A stretch of 64,000 bases of DNA from Dama dama (GCF_033118175.1 NC_083698.1:48587501-48651500), one strand, 5' to 3'; counted from the stretch's first letter, positions 11,813 to 23,838 are shown. Notes: generated from the letters alone by a model not told the origin. Made by a program: numbers and translations.

Positions 11813-12349
11813 AGATGAAAGGAGTATGAGATGGAGATTAGAAAAACAATTGTCTGTATCGCCAAACTCCTTGCTTTTCTTTATGTCTAGAAGGGCATTT
11901 GAAATTCCTAAAATCAAAGAAGTAAAATCAATCTAATCCACACATTTCTCTGTAATTTGTCTAGGTAGATAAAGAATTATTCTCTTACCTCTATCTTAAA
12001 AATAGAATTACAGTGAAGCCCTTAGGGTCAACTTACTTATATAAATAAAACCAGTATAAGATATTGTGAAATATGTAGAAATAGGACATTGGTTTCATAA
12101 TGCCTGTGTTTACTCAACAGAAAAAGTGATAAGGAAAGAGGAACTCCACTGGTATTCTCAATAATCAAATATTAGTCCTTTAGAAGCTGAAAAAACATTA
12201 ATAACATTTTTTCTGACAATAAGAAATGAGAATTTTTAATAGTGAATCAAAATAAGTGAAAATAGTAGAAAACAATACATAGGTTATCCCATATACATCT
12301 TTATGTTTACTGGTATATGTAAAGCACAATGGACTGGAACCTGAGATCA

Positions 12350-12600
12350 GAGAGGGTAGCATTTACTGAGGAACTATTATGTGTGTGGTACTATGCTGAA
12401 TATTTTCCATAAGTTATCTCAGTCAATCTTCACAACAACCTTGTAAGGTATATCTTAATATTCCCACTTTACAGATGGAGAACCAGAGGCTCCACAAAAT
12501 TCAGTAACTTGCACTAGAGAGTAAATGGTGGAACCAGTACTCAATTCCAGCTCAGTTTGGCTCCAAAACCTATGAGCATGGCATTACTTCCTAATTTATT
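12350..12600 (-). mobile_element. MIR SINE, near full length
   Basis: Reversed MIR motifs: cacaacaaccttgtaaggta, cactttacagatggagaacc, and a decayed tRNA-like end. It lies 225 bp upstream of exon 9 coordinates on the plus strand, that is, inside intron 9 just past the exon 9 donor. Confidence 0.7.
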
Positions 12601-12824
12601 ATGTGAAACAAATTACATGACTTAGAAAAACATGAAGAGGCCCATCTGTCATATTTAATATTCCTGGGCCTCTACCTCTTAAACTACAAAATAAGTGGAG
12701 TGATTCCTCTTTGAGTTCTAAGAATTCTATCATCATTCTAACTTTATTGCCCATTAAGATGAAAACGAGAATCACAAATAAGAAAAGCTTAAATATTTAG
12801 AGCAAACAAACAAAAGATTCTGAC

Positions 12825-12917
12825 CTCCTCCCAGTAGGCTGTCACATTCTCCATCACTACATCTGTAGTTGTTAAGTTATATTCCAATGTCTTATATTCT
12901 TGCTTTTGTAAGAAATC
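12825..12917 (-). CDS. CFTR: CFTR exon 9 (legacy 8): linker into NBD1
   Basis: 93 nt, 31 codons, human residues 373-403: DFLQKQEYKTLEYNLTTTD and on to NVTAYWEE. It joins transmembrane helix 6 to the first strands of NBD1. Trp401, whose ring stacks on the adenine of ATP bound at NBD1, is present. The residue before it is Tyr (codon TAC), where human has Phe400; this is a conservative aromatic swap. The acceptor is ataaacag and the donor is GAG|gtcaga, which matches my memory of the human donor. The frame continues across both junctions with exons 8 and 10. Confidence 0.97.
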
Positions 12918-13334
12918 CTGTTTATAAAAGAGAGCAAAAACATATTATAGAACTAGGATAGTGTTAATACATTATTATATCTATTTAAACTCTAATAAGT
13001 GCTACATTTTGTATTTTATGAATTATACTAGAAATTTTTTCCTAAAAAATAATTTTATGTGTTCTAAAGTTAATTATCAAGTACTAGGATTCATTATATT
13101 AGAAATGCATTTAAATGTGACATTTTATAGAACTTAGTTATACATTAAATTTTAACATACCACTGACTCATCCTTGTACTAGACTACATGTTACCCTTAG
13201 TAATGAATTCATAAAGCACACCTGAACTACCCACTAATTGCCTCAACTCAACATTGAGAGAGAGAAAACTAGTATTTTCATCTTGATAGCATCCTCCTTT
13301 TATTAGGTCTATGGTCCACCATTGGCAAACTCTG

Positions 13335-13542
13335 ATAGTGGTTTAGTTGCTAGATCTTGGACCACTCTTGCCACCCCATGGACTGCAGCCCACCAGGCTC
13401 CTCTGTCCATGGGATTTTCCAGGCAAGAATGCTGGAATGGTTTGCCATTTCCTTCACCAGGGGAATCTTCCTGACCTAGCGATCAAGCCCGGGTCTCCTG
13501 CACTGCAGACAAACTCTTTACCGACTGAGATACCAGGGAAGT
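13335..13542 (-). mobile_element. Bov-tA SINE with target duplication
   Basis: Contains cccaccaggctcctctgtcc and ctttaccgactgagatacc. It is flanked by the 9-bp duplication caaactctg at 13326-13334 and 13543-13551. Confidence 0.93.
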
Positions 13543-14182
13543 CAAACTCTGGCCTAGGTTAAATAATGGCAGAACTACCTTAAAGTGGCTCACCCTTCAC
13601 CCTCATTTTTTTTAAATTATGGCACAGTGATTTATTTTCTGGATTAAATATTTAAATATATATCAAAACAGTATAATAAAACATTTTGAATTATATATTA
13701 ATTCTAAAAATTATAACCACATCCAAGTTCCTGGTGATGATTCTATTAGCTTAGCATAAGTTGAGTCTTATTACCTTATGGACTTTAGAACTTCTCTTCA
13801 AAATTAACAGCTACGTCAGCATGCTGAAATTTTAAGGTAATTAATGTGGCATACAATGTCATTCTCATCCATCATACTGTTCAGAAAAATACTTGGAAAA
13901 GTTTAAGGTAAACATTCCTAGCATTAGCTAGAAAATTTTATAACTTTCTGATGAATCTGCCACCATGATTTTGCACATTTGCCAAGTTCATTAGAACCAT
14001 TCTATTGATTGATTACTTGAATAATAATCTCCAGAATACAGAAACAATATTTTCTTCAATTTCTCTGACTAAAATCTCACAGGCTTTCATTTTATTTCAC
14101 TAGGCTTTACAAGGGCTTGTTGAACCACATACAGACATCAAGAGAGGAAATACTGTGCATCAAACAGGTCCAAGGCCAAGAA

Positions 14183-14200
14183 TGCATCTCTAGAGATGCA
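14183..14200. repeat. 18-bp perfect palindrome
   Basis: tgcatctctagagatgca equals its own reverse complement. A second, imperfect TCTAGAG-centred inverted repeat follows at once (about 14200-14215). Both lie within 100 nt downstream of the exon 8 donor. Confidence 0.95.
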
Positions 14201-14281
14201 AACTCTAGAGAGTTTGCTCATGACAAAAGTTCTAAACTGTTCTAAATTCATTGAGTCAGATGACCCATTTTGGTACACTAC

Positions 14282-14528
14282 CTGTATTTTGTTTATTGCT
14301 CCAAGAGAATCATACCAAGTTTGTACAGCCCAGGGGAACTGCCGAGTAACTGCCATGCGCAAAACGATGCAGAATGAGATGGTTGTGAATATTTTTCGAA
14401 GGATGATTCCTTTGAGCAGTGCATAAGGAAGCACAGATAAAAATACCACAAAGAACCCTGAGAAGAAGAAGGCTGAGCTATTGAGGTATCTCACATAGGC
14501 TGCCTTCCGGGTAAGTTTCAGTTCTGTT
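14282..14528 (-). CDS. CFTR: CFTR exon 8 (legacy 7): TM5 and TM6, channel pore
   Basis: 247 nt: the third base of codon 290, then 82 codons, human residues 291-372. It encodes transmembrane helices 5 and 6, the main pore-lining part of membrane domain 1. Pore residues known from human work are all present: Arg334, Lys335, Phe337, Thr338, Ser341, Arg347 and Arg352, within ILRKIFTTISF and VLRMAVTRQF. One visible difference is Leu at 328 (human Ile). The acceptor is a run of eight T followed by AG (ttttttttag). The donor CAG|gtagtg is weak because +5 is T. The plus-strand frame at 14196-14426 opposite this exon is an antisense shadow. A perfect 18-bp palindrome lies just past the donor in intron 8. 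Confidence 0.98.
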
Positions 14529-14635
14529 CTAAAAAAAACAACAACAAATAGTAAGATTTGGGGTGCTTATATACTTTCCAAAATATCAGGCATCTTGGAA
14601 TAAAAAATCTGAACATAGACTCTCAAAAGCTTTCT

Positions 14636-14755
14636 GTGTTCTAATTCTGGTTCTACCCTACATGAGCAAGTTATTTAACCTCTCTGGGCTCAGTCATCTT
14701 ATCTGAAAGGGGGGTAAATGATAATGAATATACCAGCATATAATACCTATAAATA
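14636..14755 (+). mobile_element. MIR fragment
   Basis: Reads ttctggttctaccctacatg, then agttatttaacctctctggg and a decayed ctcatctgtaaaatggg-like stretch. Confidence 0.6.
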
Positions 14756-15028
14756 TTATTTTTAAATAATCTCAATGATTATTACCATAATTATTACATT
14801 ATTTTTATATCTTCATTTACATTATTATTAATTTGTAGATTAATGAGACTAGTAATTTTTTATTGGTTGATTGGTGTTTTAAGTATTTAAGTACAGATAT
14901 GATAATAATGTTGAAAGATTTATAGAAGGAAAAGACAATTCTGGGATTCCCTAATGGATTGTCAACATTTTAGAAGTTCTGGATTGGCTTTGGAGACCCT
15001 TAAAAATAACGTATGAGCCAAAGAGGAG

Positions 15029-15175
15029 TGGTTCTCAAGGCTTAGCACAGGTAAAAATCACCTGAGAAACTTTTTAAAATGCAGAGTATCAGGATCACCA
15101 TTCAGAGATACTGAGTCTGCATTAGGCCTCCACAATCTGCTTTTTAAAAAAGATTGCTGCTGGTAATTCTTGGAA
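15029..15175. mobile_element. MER5A-like hAT fossil
   Basis: Begins gtggttctcaaggcttagca, followed by aatcacctgagaaac and a middle like the MER5A consensus. It ends in ttaaaaaagattgctgctgg. Ancient nonautonomous hAT-Charlie type. Confidence 0.6.
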
Positions 15176-15734
15176 AATTACAAGAGAATAGATATTGCAT
15201 CCACCCTCTCTCCTTTCAGGATAATTATTTGCAATCATATTTTTTTTTTAGTCTGAAATGCAAATGTGAACTATTTTTTCAACACAAACAGAAGAAGTTT
15301 AAATGCACCAACAGGCAGGAAACAGGGAGTGCAGAGCTGGCAAGAACAGAGGACAATGCTTCCTCCGACCTTCATCTCACAGGATCATCAAAACTGAAGT
15401 CACCTGTGATCCTTCTGTTCAGCTCTTGTGATGGAAAGAGCAGAGATGAGACAGACAAGGAGAACATGCTGGTGGGAGGGAGCAATAGCTGTGTCTGGCA
15501 TGGGTGCTAGTTCCACATGCTTGTACAACTCAGAAAAGTTCTGATTCTCAAGTGGTAGAATTCAGAGGAAATCTTTTTTTCAAGTCTGAAAAAAAATGTA
15601 ATCCTCAGCACTCTGATGAAGAAAATGAAGTTCAGTGCTCCCAGCCTACATTGTGATTCCAGTCTAACGTGGTTTAGCTTACCTATTTTAATTATTTGGC
15701 ATTAAAGGCAGATAATGATTTTGGAATCTAACTG

Positions 15735-15870
15735 GGGTGTGACTCTCAGCTCTGCTGGTTATAGCTATGCCACCTTAAGCAAGTCACTCTTCCCTCTGTT
15801 CCTACAGAATCCACATCTACAGAAGAGAAATGTAACATCTCCCTTGTGGAGCTGTCGCCACAATAAATAA
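15735..15870 (+). mobile_element. MIR fragment
   Basis: Motif order ctcagctctgctggttatag, then ccttaagcaagtcactcttc, matches the MIR tRNA-to-core region. Confidence 0.55.
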
Positions 15871-17041
15871 CACAGGAACCTGCACTTAGAACTTACCTGT
15901 CTCTCTCATCTTCAACTGAAAGAAGAATACTGTTGGCTAGGCTTATATTTTTTTAATGCTAGAAAATGTTGATTACCAAAATGTTAATAAATTTGTCAAA
16001 ACTGGTTTTGTATATTATAAACAGTTGAGGGAAATGAAGGAATGATACTACAAAAAAGAATAATGGGCTCAAGAACATGTATTGATATAAGAATCACCCA
16101 GAAAGCAGTACTCCCCATAATAATAACACTAACACTTTGAGCCATAAAAACATTTTATCTTATTATGATTAAAAAAAAAAATTGAAAGTGACTTTATTAC
16201 CAGAGGGCAGTAAAGAAGTAGAATTTCAGAGAGCACTGCACAGCCTTTTGACCAGTTCAGCAGTGAACCTTGAGAGCTAACTCACTTGTTGAAGAGAAAA
16301 ATTTCAACCAACTAAGCAGGATCTTTACGGATGTTTCTGGAAAGAAAATATAATTCCTTTCCTGGATTTGTCTTGAAAGGCATAATAAAAACAGGTGACC
16401 AATCATGTTTGGGCAATAAATAGTCTTTTACTCTTTCTATTTACATGGCAAAGGACTTACCATTTCAGCATCTCTTTTGTTGTTCCAATCACACACCTGC
16501 AGCTCACTTACCACTGTCTACTGGACTCAGCCTGAATCCCTGATAATCATACTTATATCCTCTAAAGTGGAATTCTTCTCTTTAGTATCTTTTCTTCCTA
16601 CAAAACTCTCATGAGCTAATTCATTCTGAAATTATCTGCCCTTTAAGAGAAGATCTATGCACACTGAGTCTCCTAGAACCCTTTTTTAAATTGCAATTTG
16701 TAGAACATGGAACTTGACAAAAGAAAAATGGTCTTAGAGCTACAGAAATACCTTGGTTTATATCATGTCCACAATTTTCTCAGTAACAGTATCCCAGTCT
16801 GTGCCATACTCTTTTGCTGGCTATAATCTTTACTAATCAGTGAAAGAAAGGTTATCTGAGGCAAAACAAGACCAGGGTTCAAGATGGGTGCCAAGTACTG
16901 ATTCTACTTCAGGCGGCAGCTTTCATTACTTGAATTGACTTTTCAAGTGGAGGGTTTATAGAACACAATTTATAGATATTACCCTGGCATTGCTCTTAAG
17001 TAAAGGAAGAACAAACGTATTTTAAACAAACAGAAGGGTTG

Positions 17042-17057
17042 TTTTTTTTTTTTTTTT
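17042..17057 (+). repeat. T16 homopolymer
   Basis: Uninterrupted run of T in intron 7; likely variable in length. Confidence 0.9.
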
Positions 17058-17468
17058 GGTTTGCTTTTCATGAGCCATAACATATAAATTAAGGAAGTTG
17101 TAATATTAGAGAATCATTTATTTGGTTCAGAGTTGTATCTTTTTTACTCTAGCAGTTCTATTTAAGGTTTCATTCAGTCTCTAGCATCATGATCATTAGT
17201 TTAGCCTATTAAGCAGCTGTAAACACAAATAGGCAGTTCTTTCGTAAGATATCCTTGTAGTGCAAAAATAGCTCCCCTATGTAAAATGACAGTCCCATGA
17301 AAATGACATTAGGCCACTAACACATGAATATTGACATAACTTAACACAACTATTTGGTTGTCAGAAATTTCAAATATGAGCTGAAGTCCACTGTGACATA
17401 CTCATTTTAAATATGTTAAACCTTAATTGACTAATTCAACTGATATTAAAAATTTTGGAATGACTTAC

Positions 17469-17594
17469 TGTCTTAGGTTTTCAATGATTTTTTCCATTGC
17501 TTCTTCCCAGCAGTATGCCTTAACCGATTGGATATTTTCAATAATTTCTGATGTAATCACCAGTCTTTCATTGATCTTTCCAGCTCTCTGATCT
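17469..17594 (-). CDS. CFTR: CFTR exon 7 (legacy 6b): intracellular loop 2
   Basis: 126 nt, finishing codon 248 and running to the second base of codon 290. It encodes DQRAGKINERLVITSEIIEN and on to SVKAYCWEEAMEKIIENLR, the cytoplasmic loop 2 coupling helix that contacts NBD2 in the folded channel. The aromatic stretch AYCWEE of the coupling helix is intact. The donor ACA|gtaagt has a full consensus intron side. The acceptor region reads aataatttacag. The GATT tetranucleotide array that abuts this exon in human is missing; only a single gattt remains nearby. Confidence 0.97.
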
Positions 17595-17756
17595 CTGTAA
17601 ATTATTTCATCCACAAATCAAATACTTAGTAAAAATAAGTCAAACTGCCCACTAAGAACTGCCCAAGCTTTTAAGAAAAGCCACATTTCCTTTATTAAAC
17701 TGATGGATGTTTATTTTATTATCAAATGCACAGTAACAAAAATAGTAACTATCAAT

Positions 17757-17965
17757 CAGTAAATGCCTCCCATGTGCAGACACATGTATTAGATGTATGT
17801 CATATACTATGCCTAATTCTCTGAGGGAAGTGATTATCTCATTTTAAAAATGAAAAAAAAAAAAAACAGAAACACAAAGGTTGAAGCAGCTTGACACAGG
17901 TCATATATCTAGTAAGGTGCAAAGTGGGATTCAAACTAAGAACTATTTGACTCCAAAATTTGAAC
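17757..17965 (-). mobile_element. MIR-like block, copy 1
   Basis: Reversed MIR core with a 14-A run at 17860. It contains gaagcagcttgacacaggtc followed by atat and ctagtaag, shared nearly exactly with the block at 18559-18700. Confidence 0.6.
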
Positions 17966-18254
17966 ACTTTCTGTCACACTCTAGCTGGCAAACTCTAGAA
18001 GTCCTCTTTCATAAGCAGTGATTGGAATCACTGAATCATTCAGTAATAAAAAGCCACTAAGGCTGTGGTGTGATGATTCTTGGACCAGAGTAGAAAAAGC
18101 CTGTGAACTTTACCTAAAATATATGCATTCCTTCCCATTCACATAAGTGTTTTATCCATTGTATCTAAAACTCTGATGTGCAAAAAAAGCAAAATGGATG
18201 GTAACATACTTGTAAAGAAATTCTATAGACTGGCAAGTAAAAAAATGTACCATT

Positions 18255-18476
18255 GATACAGAAAGTATTCTTTATATCAAGGTCTCCAATCTCCAGGATC
18301 TAATGTCTGATGATCTGAGGTGGAGCTGATACAATAATAACAGAAATAAAGTGCACAATAAATGTAATGTGCTTGAATCATCCTGAAACCATCCTCTCCC
18401 CCAGTCCACGGAAAAACTGTCTTCCACGAAACCAGTCTCTGGTGCCAAAATGGTTGAGGACCACTGATAACATCAT
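18255..18476. mobile_element. DNA-transposon fragment (family not named)
   Basis: Recognisable as a common mammalian interspersed repeat from atgtctgatgatctgaggtg, ctgaaaccatcctctccccc, and the closing ctggtgccaaaatggttgag. I recall it as a nonautonomous DNA transposon but cannot name the family. Confidence 0.5.
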
Positions 18477-18558
18477 GAAAATATTCCTTTTTGCGACACC
18501 TAGTAAGAAGATCATGGTTCAGTACACAGAGAAGTTCTGGTTTTACCTGAGTGGGCTA

Positions 18559-18700
18559 GTATGTTATACATTCTGCCTAATCCTTCTGACAGCCGAAGGG
18601 AGATGATTACTTCATTTTAAAGATGAAAAAACCAGAAACACAGTGGCAGAAGCAGCTTGACACAGGTCATATAACTAGTAAGAATGGAATCTGGGTTTCA
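18559..18700 (-). mobile_element. MIR-like block, copy 2
   Basis: Shares gaagcagcttgacacaggtc plus the flanking ctgcctaat and cattttaaagatg segments with the block at 17757. It ends about 20 bp from the exon 6 donor. Confidence 0.6.
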
Positions 18701-18721
18701 CACTATTTAAAGAGTTTCTAC

Positions 18722-18885
18722 CTGTACTTCATCATCATTTTCCCTAATCCGGCTTGAAGAAATGCGAGGACTACAAGGAAAGCAAGCCCACAGAAGGTGA
18801 AGGCCTGCAACAACTCCCAGAGCAGCCCCATCAGCAGCGTCACTTGGAGAGGAGCGATCCACACGAAATGTGCCAGTGCAAGTCC
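18722..18885 (-). CDS. CFTR: CFTR exon 6 (legacy 6a): TM3 and TM4
   Basis: 164 nt, human residues 194-248, the last codon split with exon 7. It encodes GLALAHFVWIAPLQVTLLMG (TM3, including Pro205), a short extracellular turn, then the second hydrophobic helix (TM4) ending GLGKMMMKY(R). The segment between the two helices (LLQAFTFCGLAFLVV) differs from human at several positions but stays hydrophobic. The acceptor is tttttcag. The donor CAG|gtagaa is weak, with A at +5. The exon is noticeably richer in GC than the flanking introns. The plus-strand frame at 18754-18960 is its antisense shadow. Confidence 0.97.
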
Positions 18886-19862
<977 letters not shown>

Positions 19863-20299
19863 CTAAAAGGAAATGGGAAGTTAGATGATGTCACTGCACA
19901 GTAGACAAATATATTTATAAGCATCTTATAATACAGCTGAGGAATTAGGTAACTATGCATGCATTTTTTAAGTAAACCTAATAAAATTATCTTATGTTCA
20001 TTTAATTTAGTATCTTCTCAGATTTATAAATATTTCTCTTTACAACAAATATTATACTGGCATGCCTCTACTTACATTATTTTACACTATCTAGAGAGTG
20101 TTAACAATTGTTTCTAGTCCAAAATGGGAAAAATATTGTACTTAAATATTCATTTATATACTGCAGAGGTTTGCTTGTTGTTTTTTTACTTTTGTTTTTA
20201 TTACAGATGGAACTAAAGGCAAGTGAAATTTGAGATTAAAACCTTGGTCTCATAGGGAATTATTTTCAATATCTTGTAATAACCTATAGTGGAAAAGAA

Positions 20300-20405
20300 T
20301 CAGGAAAGAAAAGATATATATATATATCTGCATCACTTAGCTGTATACTTGAAACTAACACAATAATGTAAGCCAATATATTCAATAAAATTTTTTAAAA
20401 TAAAA
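20300..20405 (+). mobile_element. L1 3' end fragment
   Basis: Reads atacttgaaactaacacaat, then attcaataaaatttttta, the usual end of artiodactyl L1, preceded by a short TA run. Confidence 0.55.
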
Positions 20406-21713
20406 TCTTGACCTTAAATTTTTCATGCACTCTATGGTGACTATTGAATAAAATTACAGTTAAAGTCAATACAAGTATATTATAAATAATTATTAATGAT
20501 TATTTGAAAGATTACATTAACAACAAAAAATTCTTAAATTTTACAAAGAAAAATACATCCATATATACAAAACAGGATTATATAGTAGATAAATTAATTA
20601 TTATTATGAGAGATCACAGGCACACTTCACCTACAAAATTTAATATGAATTGGCTTTGACTGAAGAGTACCCATCTAATATTTGCTTCAACTGAATCTCT
20701 CACATATGTATTGAGCACTTAGACACAAATCACTGTATTCAGGGTTTCAGGGATTATTATTAGTTATTAAACAAAATTATTACCTCAAGACACCTAATAA
20801 ATACATAACTAAATATGATAAACTAGTTAAAGGGAGTGGAATATAACAGGGTAGTTAAGAGAAAGTTTATATATCTGGTTATAAAATCTGCTAATATTTC
20901 ATTGAGGGAGAATTTAAGACGGTGTGGAATAATAGATAGTGTTTAGATAAGCACAGATAAAGAAGGAACAAAGCAGTTAACTCCAAATGCTATTAGAGTA
21001 ATATGTGAGAAGCAGGGTCCATTGAGCTTGATGATACATGATTTAGTAACATACTCAGTCTCAGGTGACCTGAGTTCTATAGTGCTTAACATGGAATGTA
21101 CGTGCACAATAAATACTCAGTGAATATCTACTCATTATATAGTTATCTTTCTCAAAATTCACAGGCAAAGTTCAACCTCGTATGCATTTTGGTTCATTAT
21201 TTACAATCTAATTTGAATGTATCATGTTGCAGATTTTGGAACAAAGAAGATGACGCTCTATTACAAAATCTGTAATAATCTGGGATGAATTAGTGGCTGC
21301 CTGCCACATGGATGAAACTGGTCAGACAAGGCACTAGTTAACTTCAGTGACCAAACCACAGCTGCCTGGAGATGCAATTGTATTCTTAGATGATGATGTC
21401 AATGCAGGTCAGCAGGTATGGCTAGAGCGGTAAAGCAAACTGGGTAAGAACACATATAAACAATGTTGAGAAAGGACAGACATAGCTTCCAACTTTTCAT
21501 TAATGCATTCTGGGTTTGAAGGAACGTATATTGCTGTATTTGTGCTAAACATAAGAACTAATCCACAAATTAAACAGCTCTTTCTTTGACCTCCCTTTCC
21601 CTTTAGCCCTAAGCCTTCATGTCTCTCTTTCTATGTAACACAATTTGACTTGCAACATTATTTCAGTACTTATCTTATGTTCTCTAGTAATTGGAAAACC
21701 CTTAACTTCAAGG

Positions 21714-21902
21714 GGGAAGACCAGGTGGCACAGTGGTAAAGAATCTGCCTGCTAATGAAGGAGACATGAGATGTGGGTTTGATCCCTGGGTGGGGAAGAT
21801 CTCCTAGAGCAGGAAATGGCAACGCACTTCAGTATTCTTGCCTGGAAAATTCCATGGACACTGGAATCTGGCAGTTCCATGGGTCATAAAGAGTTGGACA
21901 CG
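21714..21902 (+). mobile_element. Bov-tA SINE with target duplication
   Basis: Contains ccaggtggcacagtggtaaa and gggtttgatccctgggtggg. It is flanked by acttcaagg at 21705-21713 and 21903-21911. Confidence 0.92.
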
Positions 21903-22689
21903 ACTTCAAGGATTGTGACTTATCTACTTTAGAAATTCTGAAGCAGTTCTTGCGCAATGTTCTATATTTTTTAGGCCTTTAGTTTATGAAAATATTTTAT
22001 TCATAAAATAGGAATAATAGTTTCTACCATATAGAGTTTTGAGGAAGATCAAATGAAATGATATACCTAAATCACTTAGAAGTTTGTCATGAACATCAGT
22101 TATCATTATAATAATCACTTTTATAAATATTTTTAAACTGGATTCAACTTTCTTTGATATGCATCTTGTCTAAATTCTATCTTCTAAATGATACCTAATA
22201 ATTTATTCACTTATATAAAATTTCTGAGTCAAGATAAGATTTTTATTGATTTATCACCCATGCTTTCCTGGTGATGACTTGTGAACTGATGAGATTGCAG
22301 CTGGGGTGATTTGGTTAAACTGTGGACTCAGTTTTTTACTTGTGCATCCATAAAAGGTCTTTTTGAACACTAATGTATAACCATCAAGGTTTTACACCAC
22401 CACTGACCTTGCATGTATATTATAGAAATGTTAATGGGTTATTTGTAGAGGGAATTTCAGGTCCACAGCTCTTATAAGTCAAATATATAAAGTTTTTATA
22501 TTGGGTGAAGAAGAAAGAGAAGAAGGGTAAAGAAAATAACCAAAATAACCAACTATCTATATAAAAAAGAAATCTTTAATCTTGGTAAATCAAAGAGTCA
22601 CACATAAATCAGGCTGGTGAACGCACAAGTCATTGTGTCACTAAGATGACCTTAAATTGTGTTTTAAGGTAAGAAAGTCCTTTTATTTT

Positions 22690-22800
22690 CCCACTGTGAT
22701 GCATGGCATGCAGGATCTCAGTTCCTCAATGAGGGATCAAACCCAGGTCCCATGCAGTGTAAGTGCAGAGTCTTAACCACTGGATCACCAGAGAAGGCCT
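22690..22800. mobile_element. Older tRNA-derived SINE (CHR-2-like)
   Basis: Carries gagggatcaaacccaggtcc and gtcttaaccactggatcacc, the pattern of cetartiodactyl tRNA-derived SINEs other than Bov-tA. Subfamily uncertain. Confidence 0.5.
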
Positions 22801-23006
22801 GGTAAGGCAGTCTTAATTTGAGTTCACCCAAAGCATGGTTTAGCAACTTGGGCTTTTAACTTGACAATGCATATGGAAAAGTAGAAAGGTTCTTATGGTT
22901 GCCGTGTATGTGTTATTCCAAAATTTTTAATTTCCAAGACTTAGGTTGACAAAAATCTAACTCAAAATAAGGCAGTGGATACTATCATTGTGTCATAACT
23001 AGTTAA

Positions 23007-23209
23007 AAATAGTGCTAAGTCATGTCCAACTCTTGTGATCCCATGAACTGTAGCCCGTCAGGCTCCTCTGTCCATGGGCTTCTCCAGGCAAGAATACTGC
23101 AGTGGGTTGCCATGCCCTTCTTCATGGGAACTTCCCAACCCAGGAATTGAACCCATGTCTCCTGCATTGCAGGTAGATGCTTAACCGACTGAGCTATGTA
23201 GGAAGCCCC
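23007..23209 (-). mobile_element. Bov-tA SINE with target duplication
   Basis: Near full length, with tcaggctcctctgtccatgg and ttaaccgactgagctatg. A 13-bp duplication cataactagttaa lies at 22994-23006 and 23210-23222. Confidence 0.95.
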
Positions 23210-23622
23210 CATAACTAGTTAAGATAGAAATATCAATTGCTTGGTTGATCAATAACAATTACACACTATATTCTTGTTATTGTACATAAAGACAAATGGC
23301 ATTTTACCATAAGACGATATTTTGTCAGTGACTTTTATGCACAAAGCAAGAATCATTTCAACAGGGAGCCATGGATTCCAAAAACTGATGATATGGAAAA
23401 AACAAAAATGAGGTCTAAAATACAGGCAGTTTACAGAAGTACTCAATAATTATTAGTTGAAGGGAAGTAGCAAGGAAAAATTAGAAATATTCATTATTGC
23501 TGCCATTTATTTCACAGCCCTACAAAACTGAGTTTAGCATTTATCCCTTACTTGTACTAGTGTAGCATTTAAAACACGATGCCACTAACAAGTAGCATAA
23601 AGACTGTGCAAGGAAGTATTAC

Positions 23623-23838
23623 CTTCTTATAAATTAAACTAAACATAGCTATTCTCATCTGCATTCCAATGTGATGGAGACCAAAAATGGCTGGGTGCAG
23701 GAGCAGCGTCCTCACGATAAAGAGAAGGCATAAGCCTATGCCTAAGTAAATGGCGATAGAGCGTTCCACCTTGTTATCTGGGTCATAGGAAGCTATGATT
23801 CTTCCCAGTAAGAGAGGTTGGACTGCTTTGGTGACTTC
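23623..23838 (-). CDS. CFTR: CFTR exon 4: TM1 end, first outer loop, TM2
   Basis: 216 nt, 72 codons, human residues 92-163. It starts EVTKAVQPLLLGR, which carries the pore lysine Lys95, continues through the first extracellular loop and TM2, and ends HIGMQMRIAMFSLIYKK. Arg117, Arg134 and the HHIGMQMR stretch are present. In the outer loop the sequence reads DNKVERS, where human has DNKEERS, so residue 115 is Val here. The acceptor is cttctgcag and the donor is AAG|gtaata. Both borders fall between codons. Confidence 0.98.

Larger units (their letters stand above)
6884..12824 (-). other. CFTR: CFTR intron 9 (legacy 8, 5.9 kb)
   Basis: Two Bov-tA SINEs lie near the 3' end of the intron, one ending 46 bp from exon 10. 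MIR copies are scattered through it and a long antisense L2 block spans roughly 10.0-11.6 kb. From 7940 to 9870 I see only AT-rich sequence without a recognisable element. No coding exon is hidden here: every frame I read is short and unlike any CFTR segment. Confidence 0.9.
12918..14281 (-). other. CFTR: CFTR intron 8 (legacy 7, 1.4 kb)
   Basis: Holds one Bov-tA SINE with target duplication and a perfect palindrome near the exon 8 donor. The rest is AT-rich with no recognisable feature. Confidence 0.9.
14529..17468 (-). other. CFTR: CFTR intron 7 (legacy 6b, 2.9 kb)
   Basis: Contains MIR and MER5A-like fossils near the exon 8 side. From 15880 to 17468 there is AT-rich sequence with a T16 run at 17042. 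A 118-codon plus-strand frame at 15154-15510 has no recognisable homology and is most likely chance. Confidence 0.88.
17595..18721 (-). other. CFTR: CFTR intron 6 (legacy 6a, 1.1 kb)
   Basis: Holds two related MIR-like blocks (about 17.8 and 18.6 kb) around a DNA-transposon fragment. The human GATT repeat just before exon 7 is not present. Confidence 0.92.
19863..23622 (-). other. CFTR: CFTR intron 4 (3.8 kb)
   Basis: Contains two Bov-tA SINEs, an L1 tail and one older tRNA-derived SINE. The stretch 20410-21700 is AT-rich with nothing I recognise. Confidence 0.9.

Noticed and set aside
14196..14426. Plus-strand frame as a gene
   Set aside because: It is antisense to CFTR exon 8 and has no independent support.
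15154..15510. 118-codon frame in intron 7 as a gene
   Set aside because: No recognisable domain; it begins inside a MER5A-like fossil and has no splice or promoter context.
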